DNA from: Maricaulis sp.
GTDB taxonomy: Bacteria > Pseudomonadota > Alphaproteobacteria > Caulobacterales > Maricaulaceae
Direction: 5' to 3'
Assembly: GCF_030149235.1 (NCBI RefSeq)
Contig: NZ_JASBRW010000024.1
Span: 1-64,000, forward strand
Length of the DNA: 64,000 nucleotides
Made by a program: the position numbers and the translations under genes. Within the stretch, counting starts at the first letter, position 1; each line of letters opens with the position of its first letter. The notes beneath the pieces are model-generated. The model was given only the letters and a program-made list of their open reading frames with translations, did not search any database and was not told the DNA's origin. Positions 1 to 8,836 of the stretch are shown piece after piece.

Positions 1-48
1 GGATGCACCGCCCGTAACGACCGCGGAGATGGAATTGTCGAGTTTCAT
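1..48 (-). CDS. Short-chain dehydrogenase/reductase, N-terminal fragment
   Basis: The reverse strand reads ATG at 48 and then MKLDNSISAVVTGGAS before leaving the window. TGGAS is the start of the nucleotide-binding TGGxSGxG motif of classical short-chain dehydrogenases. A GGGGAG Shine-Dalgarno lies just upstream. The N-terminus resembles 3-hydroxyacyl-CoA dehydrogenase (HSD10-like) SDRs, but 16 residues cannot fix the substrate. The gene is partial because the window ends. Confidence 0.6.
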   Translation of the reverse strand, partial: MKLDNSISAVVTGGAS

Positions 49-100
49 TGGTTCTCCCCTGGATTGATAACCGTATGCCCAGCGACATAGCCTGAGACGG

Positions 101-200
101 GAGAAAAGAAAACGCGCCGCCTGATCAGGACAGGCGGCGCGCTCGACGCATCCTCGGGGGAAGTGTGCGTCGTCGGGGGACAAGAATCTTGGTTACGGCA
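101..200 (-). ncRNA. Candidate small RNA with C-rich loops ending in a terminator
   Basis: No gene occupies the minus strand here. Reading leftward there is a CCCCC run near 178, then a hairpin (arms CGACGCA at 144-150 and TGCGTCG at 166-172) whose loop shows CTTCCCCCGAGG, and then the terminator at 113-141. Exposed C-runs before a terminator are typical of RNAs that pair with Shine-Dalgarno sequences. The 5' end is unknown; another dyad at 249-267 could mark the promoter or an upstream hairpin. This is inference from structure only. Confidence 0.3.
113..141 (-). terminator. Strong intrinsic terminator-like hairpin upstream of the SDR gene
   Basis: Two perfect 11-bp arms (CGCGCCGCCTG) enclose a 7-nt loop. 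On the minus strand the stem is followed by TTTTCTTTTCTC, as expected of a Rho-independent terminator. It would end a transcript running leftward from the gap, before the SDR start at 48, so it is either a leader attenuator or the 3' end of a small RNA. Confidence 0.6.
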
Positions 201-366
201 CGCACTGCCCACTGTGACAGCACAGATACCATAGCCGTAGACACAATACCCACACTACCATTGTGGGGAAATGCGACAGCTCGGCGCAGGCGGGTGGAAA
301 AGCGCCTTCGCGCACCCGCACGGCGGTGCTAGAGGAGACTGGAAGCCCCAGCGCGGAGACACTCTC

Positions 367-1230
367 ATGAGCCAGACCTATGCCCTGATCCTGCACGGAG
401 GAGCCGGTGTTCTTGCCGATCATGATTACAGCGCCGAGCGCGAGCATATGCGCCATCTCGCCGAGCGGGCGGAGGGCCGGCTGGCCGCCGGCGATCACGC
501 CATGGACATTGTCTGCGACGTCATCGCCGACCTGGAAGCCTCCGGCCTCTATGTCGCCGGCAAGGGCGCCTCGCCGAACCGGGCCGGCCGCTACGAGCTT
601 GATGCCGCGATCATGCATGGCCCGACCCGCAAGGCCGGGTCGATCGCTGCCCTCACCGGCTTCGTCAGCCCGATCGGTGTTGCCCGCGCAGTCATGGATG
701 ACACGCCGCATGTCATGCTGGCCGGGCACGGAGCGTGCGAGTTTGCATCGCTGAAGGACTTCCAGCGTATCGAAAGCGTCAATGACTATTACACCCCGGC
801 CGCAGCACCGGATGACCGCGAAATCCCCACGGGCACGGTGGGATGCGTTGCCCTGGACATCCATGGCGAGCTGGTAGCCGGCACTTCGACCGGGGGCACG
901 CTGAACAAGATGGAAGGCCGAGTCGGCGACTGTCCGATCATCGGCGCCGGGACCTGGGCCGATGACCGGGTCGCGGTGTCCTGTACCGGGCAGGGCGAGT
1001 TCTTCCTGCGCACGGCGACGGCACACGACCTGGCCGCCCGTGTCGCCTATGGCGGTTTAAGTCTGGGCGATGCGACCGACGCGGCACTCAAAGCGGTTGG
1101 CGGGCTGGGGGGCGAAGGCGGTATTATCGCCGTTGATCGCGCCGGCAATGTCGCTCACCCGTTCAACTCTCCGGGCATGAAGCGCGCCGTGGTCCAGGCC
1201 GGCAAGCCGGTCATTATAGCGGTCAACTAG
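367..1230 (+). CDS. iaaA: Isoaspartyl peptidase / plant-type L-asparaginase
   Basis: This is an N-terminal nucleophile hydrolase that removes isoaspartyl residues from dipeptides and can hydrolyse asparagine. The protein is 287 aa, somewhat shorter than many family members (300-320). LHGGAG sits at residues 9-14. Thr157 in TGTVGCVALD is the expected autocleavage site and nucleophile, and STGG (174-177) follows as in the family. The ATG at 367 was chosen because GCGGAG precedes it and family homology begins there; the ORF-track start at 271 adds 32 unrelated residues. It is followed 9 nt later by a SpoU methylase, probably on the same transcript. Confidence 0.85.
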   Translation: MSQTYALILHGGAGVLADHDYSAEREHMRHLAERAEGRLAAGDHAMDIVCDVIADLEASGLYVAGKGASPNRAGRYELDAAIMHGPTRKAGSIAALTGFVSPIGVARAVMDDTPHVMLAGHGACEFASLKDFQRIESVNDYYTPAAAPDDREIPTGTVGCVALDIHGELVAGTSTGGTLNKMEGRVGDCPIIGAGTWADDRVAVSCTGQGEFFLRTATAHDLAARVAYGGLSLGDATDAALKAVGGLGGEGGIIAVDRAGNVAHPFNSPGMKRAVVQAGKPVIIAVN

Positions 1231-1239
1231 GAAGATCTC

Positions 1240-1761
1240 ATGCGTGGTTATTTCGCTGTCGGGGCTGAAGGCATTTCCAAGGCCATGAATCTGGGTGCCA
1301 TCCTGCGCACTGCCCATGCCTTCGGCGCCAGTTTCGCCTTCTCCGTCGATGCCCATCACAAGACACGGGACGTGTTCGACGCCGACACCTCCAAGTCCGT
1401 AACGCATCTGCCCTATTACGAATGGCCCGATCTCGATGCCATGGTGCTGCCGGCGCAATGCCAGCTCGTCGGTATCGAGCTGACCGATGACGCAGTCGAC
1501 CTGCCCTCCTTCCGCCATCCACTCAACGCCGCCTATGTCTTCGGCCGTGAACGCGGCTCGCTGACCGAGGCGATGCAGGCCCGCTGCGCCCATATCGTGA
1601 AAATCCCGACCAAGTTCTGCGTCAATGTCTCCGTCGCCTGTGCGGTCACACTTTATGATCGCACCCTGTCGCTCGGAAACCACCCTGACCGCCCGCTCAT
1701 GCCTGGCGGCCCCAAGCCGGAAAAACCGGACGACTGGAAGAAATTCGGCACGCACCGGTAA
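1240..1761 (+). CDS. SpoU/TrmH-family RNA 2'-O-methyltransferase
   Basis: This is a 173-aa SPOUT-fold methylase. Near the N-terminus NLGAILRTAHAFGA matches SPOUT motif 1 (NxGxxxRxAxxFGA). AYVFGRERGSL is motif 2, and VKIPTKFCVNVSVACAVTLYD corresponds to motif 3 of the knotted SAM site. It has no substrate-binding N-terminal extension, so it resembles the compact TrmL-like members more than RlmB; which RNA it modifies cannot be told. The start is preceded by AGGAAG. It lies 9 nt behind iaaA. Confidence 0.8.
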   Translation: MRGYFAVGAEGISKAMNLGAILRTAHAFGASFAFSVDAHHKTRDVFDADTSKSVTHLPYYEWPDLDAMVLPAQCQLVGIELTDDAVDLPSFRHPLNAAYVFGRERGSLTEAMQARCAHIVKIPTKFCVNVSVACAVTLYDRTLSLGNHPDRPLMPGGPKPEKPDDWKKFGTHR

Positions 1762-1870
1762 CATCGCGGAAACCTGCTGGCGGTAGCATCTGGTTAACCA
1801 TGGCCATCAAACGGCCATACCATTTGGCTTTACCCGGTTCGCCCCAACGCTCGACGAGGATGTTGCCCCC

Positions 1871-2380
1871 ATGCGTTTTTCCGCGCTTCTCGCTGCTCTG
1901 ACCTGTTTCTTCTGCCTGCCAGCCACTGCTATCGCCCAGTCAGACCCGCAGTTTCGGGGCGAGTATACCGACTGGCGCGTCTTTACCCGCGACACCGAGG
2001 CCGGCCGGGTCTGCTATGCGCTGGTCCGCCCGTCCGACAGCGCACCGCGCTCGCACGAACATGGCAGCGTCTATTTTATCGTCGCCACCTGGCAGTCGGG
2101 CAGCGTGCAAGAACAGCCCAACCTTCTGGTCGGCTATGATCTGCGCCCTTCCAGCCCGCCGCGCGTCCAGGTCGGGTCCAATCGCTATTCCATGTTTGTC
2201 GACAATCGCGAGGGCTTCCTGGACGATCTGGAAGACGAGCCGCGCCTTGTCCGCTCCATGCGCCGGGGCTCGGTCATGCGCGTCGAGGCCACCTCGACGG
2301 AAGGCACCGGCACGTCCTACGAGTTTTCCCTGAGCGGGGTGACTGCAGCACTGCAGCGTGTGGATGCGCTTTGCAGCTGA
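1871..2380 (+). CDS. IalB-like exported protein (invasion-associated locus B family)
   Basis: This 169-aa protein has an N-terminal Sec signal (residues 1-22, ending AIA before QSD). The mature part has the layout of IalB-like proteins: a W-x-V-F strand after the signal (DWRVFTRD), then CYAL, a central RVQVGSNRYSMF strand and a C-terminal Cys (ALCS) that could pair with the first Cys in the periplasm. These proteins are common in alphaproteobacteria and their role outside Bartonella is not clear. It lies upstream of rlmN with its own 108-bp gap. Confidence 0.6.
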   Translation: MRFSALLAALTCFFCLPATAIAQSDPQFRGEYTDWRVFTRDTEAGRVCYALVRPSDSAPRSHEHGSVYFIVATWQSGSVQEQPNLLVGYDLRPSSPPRVQVGSNRYSMFVDNREGFLDDLEDEPRLVRSMRRGSVMRVEATSTEGTGTSYEFSLSGVTAALQRVDALCS

Positions 2381-2488
2381 GCCGTTCGCACTAATGGGGC
2401 TTACTAAGACCGTCCTTGAAGATTCGGTTTTCCACACGATCTGTGATACAGCCCGCGCCTCCTTGAAACACGATAGGTCCCGCGTTCC

Positions 2489-3667
2489 ATGAACCACGCG
2501 CTCAACATTTCTGCGGCCAATCCCAATGCGCCGCGTCTCGACGGCTCGCAGCCGCATCTGCCCACCTCCCTGGCAGGCATGACGCGGGCGCAATTGCGCG
2601 ATGCGGCGGTCGAGATCGGCGTGGATGAAAAGAAGGCCAAGATGCGCGCCGAGCAGCTCTGGCGCTGGATCTACCACCAGGGCGCCACCTCCTTCGACGA
2701 GATGACCAACATCTCCAAGGACTTGCGCGCCAAGATGGCGGACCGCTTCACCCTGACCCGGCCGAAGATTGTCGAGCGCCTGGTCTCTGTCGATGGCACC
2801 CGTAAATACCTGATCGAACTGTCTCCGGGTGTGGAATGCGAGACCGTTTTCATTCCGGACGTCGCCAAGTCCGGCGCCCTGTGTGTCTCGAGCCAGGTCG
2901 GCTGCACGCTCAACTGCACCTTCTGCCATACCGGCACCCAGGCCCTGGTTCGCAACCTGACTGCCGCCGAGATTGCCGCTCAGGTGATGATTGCGCGCGA
3001 TGATCTGCAGGAATGGCCGACGTCCAACGAAAACCGGAAGATCACCAATATCGTTTTCATGGGCATGGGTGAGCCGCTGTACAATCTCGACCATGTCTCC
3101 GACGCGATCGACACGATTTCCGACGGCGACGGCATGGCCATTGGCCGCCGGCGCACCACGGTGTCGACCTCCGGCGTCGTGCCCAAAATCAAGGAGCTCG
3201 GCGAGCGCACCGGCACCATGCTGGCGATTTCGCTGCACGCGACCAATGATGATCTGCGCGATGAGCTGGTGCCGCTGAACAAGAAATACCCGCTGGCCGA
3301 GCTGATGGATGCCATCCGTCAGTATCCCGGCCTGGGCAATTCCAAGCGCGTCACCTTCGAATACGTCATGCTCAAGGGCGTCAATGACAGCCTGGCGGAA
3401 GCGCGGGCGTTGGTGAGACTGCTCAAGGGTGTGCCGGCCAAGATCAATCTGATCCCGTTCAATCCCTGGCCGGACAGCCCCTATGAGTGTTCCGACTGGG
3501 ACCAGATCGAAGCCTTCGCCGACGTCGTCAATCGCGCCGGCTACGCCTCCCCGATCCGCACGCCTCGTGGCCGCGATATCTTCGCCGCCTGCGGACAATT
3601 GCGCTCGGAAAGCAAGAAGGTCCGCGCCAGCGAGCTGCGCAAGCAGCGTTTGGCCGGCGAAGGCTAG
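2489..3667 (+). CDS. rlmN: Dual-specificity RNA methyltransferase RlmN
   Basis: This radical-SAM enzyme methylates C2 of A2503 in 23S rRNA and of A37 in some tRNAs. The 392-aa protein carries the RlmN/Cfr form of the cluster motif, CxxxCxxC, at Cys139, Cys143 and Cys146 ([14 protein letters not shown]). The two mechanistic cysteines are visible: Cys117 in [10 protein letters not shown] and Cys368 in IFAACGQL. The N-terminal part (about 30-100) is the accessory helical domain ([11 protein letters not shown]). The N-terminus is about 25 residues longer than in the E. coli protein. Confidence 0.95.
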   Translation: MNHALNISAANPNAPRLDGSQPHLPTSLAGMTRAQLRDAAVEIGVDEKKAKMRAEQLWRWIYHQGATSFDEMTNISKDLRAKMADRFTLTRPKIVERLVSVDGTRKYLIELSPGVECETVFIPDVAKSGALCVSSQVGCTLNCTFCHTGTQALVRNLTAAEIAAQVMIARDDLQEWPTSNENRKITNIVFMGMGEPLYNLDHVSDAIDTISDGDGMAIGRRRTTVSTSGVVPKIKELGERTGTMLAISLHATNDDLRDELVPLNKKYPLAELMDAIRQYPGLGNSKRVTFEYVMLKGVNDSLAEARALVRLLKGVPAKINLIPFNPWPDSPYECSDWDQIEAFADVVNRAGYASPIRTPRGRDIFAACGQLRSESKKVRASELRKQRLAGEG

Positions 3668-3889
3668 CGCATACTTGGCGGCCACGGCGCCTCGGCCATT
3701 AAACCCGTTGCCGGGACATACCCTGAGATCGTTTTTACAGTCGACAGGCGCGACTACCGGTGAATGCCCGGCCAGTCACGACTGGCCATTTCTTGCGAAT
3801 AATTTTCATTCTCGTCTTGTGGTCGCTCATCTCATTGCCCAGATATCACCCCAAGAGCCAACAATGCGCTGATGAGAAGGGACAAAATC

Positions 3890-4192
3890 ATGACTTCTGC
3901 CGTTGTATACCGCTGGACACTGAAACCCGGACGTGAAGCCGAATTCGAAGCCGCATGGAGCGAGGGAACGCGTTTGATCCATGAGACCTGCGGATCTTTC
4001 GGCGCCAACCTACATGTAGACGAAAACGGGGATTATGTTTCCTACGCCCTGTGGCCGTCAGAGTCGGCGCGCCAGGCTTGTTTTGCAGAAAATGACTGGT
4101 TTTCTCAGGCCTGCTTCATCACCATGCAGGATTGTATAGACAAGCGGCATCCAGAACAGGTGCTCGATGTCAAGAGCAAACTAAGCACCTAG
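3890..4192 (+). CDS. ABM-domain (antibiotic biosynthesis monooxygenase-like) protein
   Basis: This 100-aa dimeric alpha/beta-barrel type protein has VVYRWTLKPGREAEFEAAW at the N-terminus, the usual first strand and helix of the family, and SYALWPSESARQACF in the middle. Members range from heme-degrading to quinol monooxygenases or have no known reaction, so the substrate is unknown. The ATG at 3890 is preferred to 3872 because AGAAGGG precedes it. Base composition is visibly lower in G+C than in the neighbours, and the gene has AT-richer gaps on both sides, a weak hint of transfer. Confidence 0.6.
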   Translation: MTSAVVYRWTLKPGREAEFEAAWSEGTRLIHETCGSFGANLHVDENGDYVSYALWPSESARQACFAENDWFSQACFITMQDCIDKRHPEQVLDVKSKLST

Positions 4193-4328
4193 CCTCCCTC
4201 AAAGGTTGTGACATCTCCGCATAAGGCGAATTTCCCTATTCTCAATACGAGTAATACAATATTCGTAGAAAGACCGCGTTAAGCATATCAGGCGCCTATT
4301 CCCTAGCGTGACACTACGGGAGAAATGT

Positions 4329-4700
4329 GTGCGCAAGACCGGTCATACTCTGGGACAGATTGCTCCGGCGATCATTGTCGGGCTCGCTGTGACGAGCGCG
4401 CCCCTTCTGGGTCTGGCCGAACCAGTTACCGGCGATCAGGCCGCGGCTGTCTTCCCCCCGGGTTGGACCCACCGCGATATCATGATCGCCGCATCGCATG
4501 CCGATCTCTCCGTCGTTCGTTTTGGTGCGTTCTCCAATATCGGAATTGTCGAATTCGATGATCGCGAAGCGCTCAACGCGCTTCGGGACCAGGGTGCCTG
4601 GTTCCTGCTTCACCCCCAGGCCCTGGGGGGCTGCATGCTCATTGGTTCAACTCCGGCCCTTCTCGAGACCAGCTCTACAAGTAACGGAATTTCAACATGA
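4329..4700 (+). CDS. Small exported protein translationally coupled to the chemoreceptor
   Basis: Family not recognised. From the GTG at 4329 (preceded by CGGGAG) the protein begins with a basic residue pair and a hydrophobic stretch ending LGLAEP, a likely signal peptide, followed by about 90 residues with no known motif ([22 protein letters not shown], then a C-terminal LGGCMLIG). An earlier GTG at 4308 is possible. Its TGA overlaps the ATG of the next gene (ATGA), so the two are translated together. It could be a periplasmic partner of the receptor, but that is inference from position. Confidence 0.6.
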   Translation: MRKTGHTLGQIAPAIIVGLAVTSAPLLGLAEPVTGDQAAAVFPPGWTHRDIMIAASHADLSVVRFGAFSNIGIVEFDDREALNALRDQGAWFLLHPQALGGCMLIGSTPALLETSSTSNGIST

Positions 4701-6154
4701 ATCGTCTGGATAGCATTCGCGCAGACGCGCAGAAGGTTTTGACCTTTGTCATTATCGGCTGCGCCGCCCTGTATCCGGTCGTGGCGTTCTTCGTCGCATC
4801 GGAAAAAGTCATTCCCGGGACCGTCCTGCTCGGCATCGCCGCCGCAGCGGCCTTCTTTGCCTGGAAGACCAATCCCAATACCGAGATTTCTCGCATGACC
4901 ACGGGTGGCGCCATCATCGCCTTCCCCGCGGTCATCACCTATATGGCGAGCGGCACCGCCTGGCAGCTCGACATGCACATGGTCTTTTTCGCCTCGCTTT
5001 CGGTTGCGGCGGTCATGATTGACTGGCGCGCGATCGTGGCGGCTGCTGCGGTCACGGCGGTGCATCACCTGTCGCTGAACTTTCTCCTGCCCTACGCGGT
5101 CTTCCCCGATGGTGCCGATTTCATGCGCGTGGTTTTCCATGCCGTGGTGGTCTTGGCCCAGGCGGCGGCGCTGATCTGGATGACCTATCAGACGGCCAAG
5201 GCGCTGGATGATGCGACCCAGGCCACCAATGAGGCCCAGCAGGCCGAGGCCAATGCCCAGGCTGCCACTGAAGAAATCAGGAAAGCCGAGGAAGAGGCGG
5301 TCCGCCGCCGCGAGGAAATCGCCAATATGGCCTCGGACTTCGAACTCAACCTGCGCCGCGTTGCGGTTGCAGTCTCCAAGTCCGCGACCAAGGTAGACGG
5401 TCTGGCCAGCGAGCTGAACGCTAACTCGAAAAGCACCAGCGCCGGCGCCGACACCGCGTCCAAGCGCGCTTCGCAGACTAATTCGGACGTCCAGTCGGTG
5501 GCGGCTGCCGCCCAGGAGCTGTCCGCCTCCATCGCCGAGGTGGCGCGTATTCTCGAGAACTCCGACGAGGTCTCCGAACGTGCCGTTGCCGAAGCCGAAG
5601 GCGCTGGCCGTTCGATTGACGACCTGCAGACTGCGGCCAAGGAAATCGAGGACATCATGCAGATGGTTGCCGATGTCGCAGAACAGACCAACCTGCTCGC
5701 ACTTAACGCCACCATCGAGGCCGCGCGCGCGGGTGAAGCCGGCAAGGGCTTTGCCGTCGTGGCCTCGGAAGTGAAGGCCTTGGCGGAGCAGACCACCAAC
5801 GCCTCCAATGATATTGCCGGCCGCATCGAAGCCATGCGTGGTGCATCCGGTGGCGCGGCGAGCTCGCTCGGCCGTATCGCCGAGATCATTGCCGAGCTGC
5901 GCAAGTCCTCCGACAGTGTTCGCGACGCTTTCGGTCAGCAGAACGAAGCCACCCGCGAAATCGCCCAGCTGGCCGAACAGGCCGCTGCTGCGACGACGGA
6001 AGTCACCCGGACCATGGAAGAGGTCAATGAGACCGTCTCCCGCTCCGGTGAAACGGCCAAGGAATTCAGCCAGGCCGCTGTCGAGATGAATGAGAATGCC
6101 AGCCGCCTCCAGACCGAGCTGGGCAGTTTCCAGACGGATCTCGACGCCGCCTGA
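4697..6154 (+). CDS. Methyl-accepting chemotaxis protein with six-helix membrane domain
   Basis: The 485-aa chemoreceptor begins with about six predicted transmembrane helices within residues 10-165 and almost no periplasmic loop, so it should sense membrane or cytoplasmic signals. No HAMP domain is evident; a charged coiled-coil (about 170-215) joins the membrane part to the signalling domain. The hairpin tip reads [31 protein letters not shown], the conserved CheA/CheW contact. The C-terminus lacks the NWETF-type CheR tether. It overlaps the upstream small gene by 4 nt and ends 22 nt before a terminator. Confidence 0.9.
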   Translation: MNRLDSIRADAQKVLTFVIIGCAALYPVVAFFVASEKVIPGTVLLGIAAAAAFFAWKTNPNTEISRMTTGGAIIAFPAVITYMASGTAWQLDMHMVFFASLSVAAVMIDWRAIVAAAAVTAVHHLSLNFLLPYAVFPDGADFMRVVFHAVVVLAQAAALIWMTYQTAKALDDATQATNEAQQAEANAQAATEEIRKAEEEAVRRREEIANMASDFELNLRRVAVAVSKSATKVDGLASELNANSKSTSAGADTASKRASQTNSDVQSVAAAAQELSASIAEVARILENSDEVSERAVAEAEGAGRSIDDLQTAAKEIEDIMQMVADVAEQTNLLALNATIEAARAGEAGKGFAVVASEVKALAEQTTNASNDIAGRIEAMRGASGGAASSLGRIAEIIAELRKSSDSVRDAFGQQNEATREIAQLAEQAAAATTEVTRTMEEVNETVSRSGETAKEFSQAAVEMNENASRLQTELGSFQTDLDAA

Positions 6155-6176
6155 TCATCAGAACCCGTTACTTGCG

Positions 6177-6208
6177 AAAAGGGCGGTCCTTCCGGGCCGC
6201 CCTTTTTT
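6177..6208. terminator. Bidirectional intrinsic terminator
   Basis: Arms AAAAGGGCGG and CCGCCCTTTT form a perfect 10-bp stem with a T-run on both strands. It sits between the converging chemoreceptor and lipoprotein genes and can stop both. Confidence 0.85.
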
Positions 6209-6230
6209 GCTGCGCGCCAGGTCTTGGGCT

Positions 6231-7052
6231 TTAGGCCACAGGCTTGCGGAAGAGATAGACGAAGCGGTCGGTCTGGCGCCGGATACCCTCGCCAAACACA
6301 CTGATATCGCGGGGGTCAGCCGGATTAGCGAGCATGTCGCTCTGACGGTCCAGGACAAATCCCGCGGAGGTGACTTCCTCCAGCACGATTGCCGCCTCGA
6401 TCCGGTGCAGATCCTGGACATGGGCGAGCCCGGTGCCCTCGACTGCGTGGTGATCGATTACCAGAAACACACCGCCCGGCTTGAGGGCATCAAAAATGGC
6501 CTGGTTCATGGCCGCGCGGTCGGTGCCGGCCCAAACGGTGTCGTGGTAGAACAATACCATGAAGACCGCATCGAGCTCGTCCTCGATCTGGGCACTGAAG
6601 TCCGGGATCGGCGCGACGATATGGGTCATGTTGGCGCGTTGGGCCGATAGCGCCGCGAGCGCTTCATTGGGCTCGGGAAAACGCTCTGCTACCCAGTCCG
6701 GATTGTGGGCATAGACGCGGCCATTCTCGCCGACAGCCGTGGACAGGACCCGGGAATAATAACCGCTGCTCGCCGCCAGGTCCGCGACCGTCCAACCGCG
6801 TTCGACACCCGCGAACAACAGGACCTCTGCCGGGTGACGATTGATATCGAGCTCGCGGTCCTCCGCCGGCCGGGACTGGTCGGCCAGCGCCCTTTCAATG
6901 GCCTCTGGCATGTTGTCCGATGCGGTATCCGCAGCGGGCTGCGCGACCGGAGCGGCTTGCGGCGGGGCCGCCGGCGCATCGTCCGTCTGGACTGCCGGTG
7001 AACAGGCGGCGAGACACGCCGCCAGGCCAAGACCTGCAATTGCTCTAATCAT
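6231..7052 (-). CDS. Lipoprotein with a class I methyltransferase fold (COG4798-like)
   Basis: From the ATG at 7052 (GGGGAG upstream) the protein starts MIRAIAGLGLAACLAACSPA, a lipoprotein signal with LAAC lipobox, then a Pro/Ala-rich linker. From about residue 70 it follows the methyltransferase pattern: GWTVADLAASSGYYSRVLS (motif I region), NGRVYAHNPDWV (motif II), LDAVFMVLFYHD (motif IV), LKPGGVFLVIDH (motif VI). The glycine-rich loop is weak (DLAASSGYYS). Predicted methyltransferases of this type are often exported, although SAM is cytoplasmic, so enzyme activity in the periplasm is doubtful. The ORF-track start adds eight residues before the signal. Confidence 0.65.
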   Translation of the reverse strand: MIRAIAGLGLAACLAACSPAVQTDDAPAAPPQAAPVAQPAADTASDNMPEAIERALADQSRPAEDRELDINRHPAEVLLFAGVERGWTVADLAASSGYYSRVLSTAVGENGRVYAHNPDWVAERFPEPNEALAALSAQRANMTHIVAPIPDFSAQIEDELDAVFMVLFYHDTVWAGTDRAAMNQAIFDALKPGGVFLVIDHHAVEGTGLAHVQDLHRIEAAIVLEEVTSAGFVLDRQSDMLANPADPRDISVFGEGIRRQTDRFVYLFRKPVA

Positions 7053-7190
7053 GTCGATCTCCCCAGGACAACACAAACCGCCCGCACTCAGCGTAGTTTA
7101 GCAAGCCTGACCGCGCCGCCAATCACGATGGTGTGAGCTTTGGCGAATGACCCAGGCGTGCAGCGGCGGGTTTTACGATTGATCAGGATT

Positions 7191-7210
7191 TGGCGCCCAT
7201 AAAAGCGCCA
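7191..7210. repeat. Short hairpin in an otherwise empty gap
   Basis: The gap from 7053 to 7251 holds no gene that could be recognised. TGGCGC and GCGCCA form a 6-bp stem with an 8-nt loop. It lies about 40 nt upstream of the 30-aa ORF start, so it may belong to that gene's promoter or leader. Confidence 0.3.
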
Positions 7211-7251
7211 CTGGCTGAGAAAATCAGCTGTCGGGGGCCGGGGGAGGCACC

Positions 7252-7344
7252 ATGGAATTCTTCTTTATGCTCACAGCGCTTATGGCGCTGGGCGCCGCCT
7301 ATCTGTACCGCTGGGAATGCCGGCGCGATCCAAGCGATGGCTAA
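7252..7344 (+). CDS. 30-residue single-helix membrane protein
   Basis: This ORF is too short for the ORF track. ATG at 7252 follows a strong GGGGGAGG Shine-Dalgarno at the right distance. The product begins MEFFFMLTALMALGAAYLY, one transmembrane helix, and ends in a charged tail RWECRRDPSDG. The positive residues after the helix predict an N-out, C-in topology. A weak terminator follows. The function is unknown; the good ribosome site and amphipathic layout argue that it is real. Confidence 0.5.
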   Translation: MEFFFMLTALMALGAAYLYRWECRRDPSDG

Positions 7345-7356
7345 TCTGCACATCAT

Positions 7357-7389
7357 CTTGCCTTAAACCGGCAAGCAGGCTTTTCTTTT
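7357..7389 (+). terminator. Weak intrinsic terminator after the 30-aa ORF
   Basis: CTTGCC and GGCAAG form a 6-bp stem with a 7-nt loop. After five bases a TTTTCTTTT tract follows. The stem is short and the spacing is not ideal. Confidence 0.4.
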
Positions 7390-7413
7390 CCCGTCTTGGC
7401 AAAGGAAACGCCC

Positions 7414-8175
7414 ATGCTGCTGCATCAATCCACCTGGCCTGAAGTCGAAACCTATCTGGGACGCTGCCAGGGGATTGTAGTCCCCATCGGCTCGACCGAA
7501 CAGCACGGTCCCACCGGGCTGGTTGGAACGGACGCGTTGTGTCCGGAAATCATCGCCCATGAGGCCGCCGCAGAGGCCGGCTTCCTGGTCGCTCCGACCT
7601 TCAATGTCGGCATGGCGCAACACCATCTGGCCTTCCCGGGCTCCATCACCTTGCGTCCCTCAACCATGATCGCCGCACTCAATGACTGGATCACCAGCCT
7701 AGCCGGTCATGGTTTCAAGCAGATCTATTTCTTCAACGGTCATGGCGGCAATATCACCACGCTCAACGCCGCATTTGCCGAGTATTATGCCGGCTGGTCC
7801 ATGCGCGGCGAACCCTGCCCCGTTGTCTTGAAACAGCGAAATTGGTGGGAGCTGGGCAGCGTCATGGACACTTGCCGCAAACTCTTCCCGGCCGGCGAAG
7901 GCTCGCATGCCACGGCGTCGGAGATCTCCGTCACCCTGCACGGCTATCCACAATCGGTGAAATCGGCCGCCATGTCCCCGCGCATCGCGCCGGACGGCAC
8001 TTTCACCGATGCCGCAGACTTCCGCCGCAACTTCCCTGATGGCCGGTGCGGATCGGATCCGGCCCAGGCCAGTGTTGAAGCCGGAAAGACGATTGTCGAC
8101 GTGGCGAAAGCCGCCCTGATCACCGAGGTCCGGCCGTTTTTCGATCTTCCGGCCAAAGCTGAAGCCGCTGAATAA
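7414..8175 (+). CDS. Creatininase-family amidohydrolase
   Basis: This 253-aa metal-dependent hydrolase belongs to the creatininase/MftE family, in which two metal ions cleave cyclic amides or peptides. Metal-site motifs are visible in order: GSTEQHGP near 26-32, GTDAL near 37, AQHHLAFPGS near 67, NGHGGN near 110 and GEGSHATASE near 160 (metal and catalytic Glu/His). The substrate cannot be told; creatinine itself is only one possibility. ATG at 7414 with AAAGGA upstream was chosen over the TTG at 7396. Confidence 0.8.
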   Translation: MLLHQSTWPEVETYLGRCQGIVVPIGSTEQHGPTGLVGTDALCPEIIAHEAAAEAGFLVAPTFNVGMAQHHLAFPGSITLRPSTMIAALNDWITSLAGHGFKQIYFFNGHGGNITTLNAAFAEYYAGWSMRGEPCPVVLKQRNWWELGSVMDTCRKLFPAGEGSHATASEISVTLHGYPQSVKSAAMSPRIAPDGTFTDAADFRRNFPDGRCGSDPAQASVEAGKTIVDVAKAALITEVRPFFDLPAKAEAAE

Positions 8176-8260
8176 ACGCCGACACATAAGTTTCATTTCA
8201 TTGCCCGGTGAGTTTTGAGATATAGCGCGCCAGAGTTTGTATTTTTCGAGGGTACCCGAA

Positions 8261-8836
8261 ATGAAAGCCTGGTTCGCACTTCCCGCCGTCATTCTGCTCG
8301 CCGCCTGCTCCGGCCCGGACACTGGCGAGCCCGGAACCGAAACCGTGACGGAAACCGCTCCGGCGGAAGAGACCGCCGCCGGTCCCTATGGCCCGGGCAA
8401 TCTGGCCACCTCGGAGGCCTGCCTCGTTGAAACTGGCCAGGCCGCCTTGCTGGATGAGGGACAAACCCTGCTCGAACGCGGGCCGCGCGGTTTCGTGGGT
8501 GTCTCGCATGCGCTCAATGGTATGCGCGAGGACCTTCGCGTCCGCGTCACCCGTATGGACGAGCCCTATCGCGGACAGATCGAGGATGCGAGTGCCGCCT
8601 TCTTCCGCGCCGCCGGCAATGCCCATGACCCGACCACCGACGCGGTGATCTACCACCGGACGCGCGATGGCATTTTCTGCACCGTTGTGCGCTCGCAAGA
8701 GACCGGCGGGGCATTGGTCGATGCGATGAAGTCGGTAATGGCGGCTACGGATAATTGGGGCCTGGAAGACGACGCTGAGGTCGAGCAAACCCCGGCAGAG
8801 GAAACCCCGGCAGACGAGCCAGGCGAGCCAAACTAG
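8261..8836 (+). CDS. Hypothetical lipoprotein with acidic, repeat-like tail
   Basis: The family was not recognised. ATG at 8261 (GAGGGT upstream) gives MKAWFALPAVILLAACSGP, a lipoprotein signal with lipobox ILLAAC. Low-complexity Thr/Glu/Pro residues follow, then a compact domain (about 45-170) containing two cysteines (EACLVE, GIFCTVV). The C-terminus repeats AEETPA/ADEPGE. Its stop codon overlaps that of the convergent Rieske gene within CTAG. Confidence 0.55.
   Translation: MKAWFALPAVILLAACSGPDTGEPGTETVTETAPAEETAAGPYGPGNLATSEACLVETGQAALLDEGQTLLERGPRGFVGVSHALNGMREDLRVRVTRMDEPYRGQIEDASAAFFRAAGNAHDPTTDAVIYHRTRDGIFCTVVRSQETGGALVDAMKSVMAATDNWGLEDDAEVEQTPAEETPADEPGEPN

Noticed and set aside
1940-3685. 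581-aa minus-strand ORF
   Set aside because: Covers rlmN and the IalB-like gene in antisense; its residue composition is that of a shadow frame.
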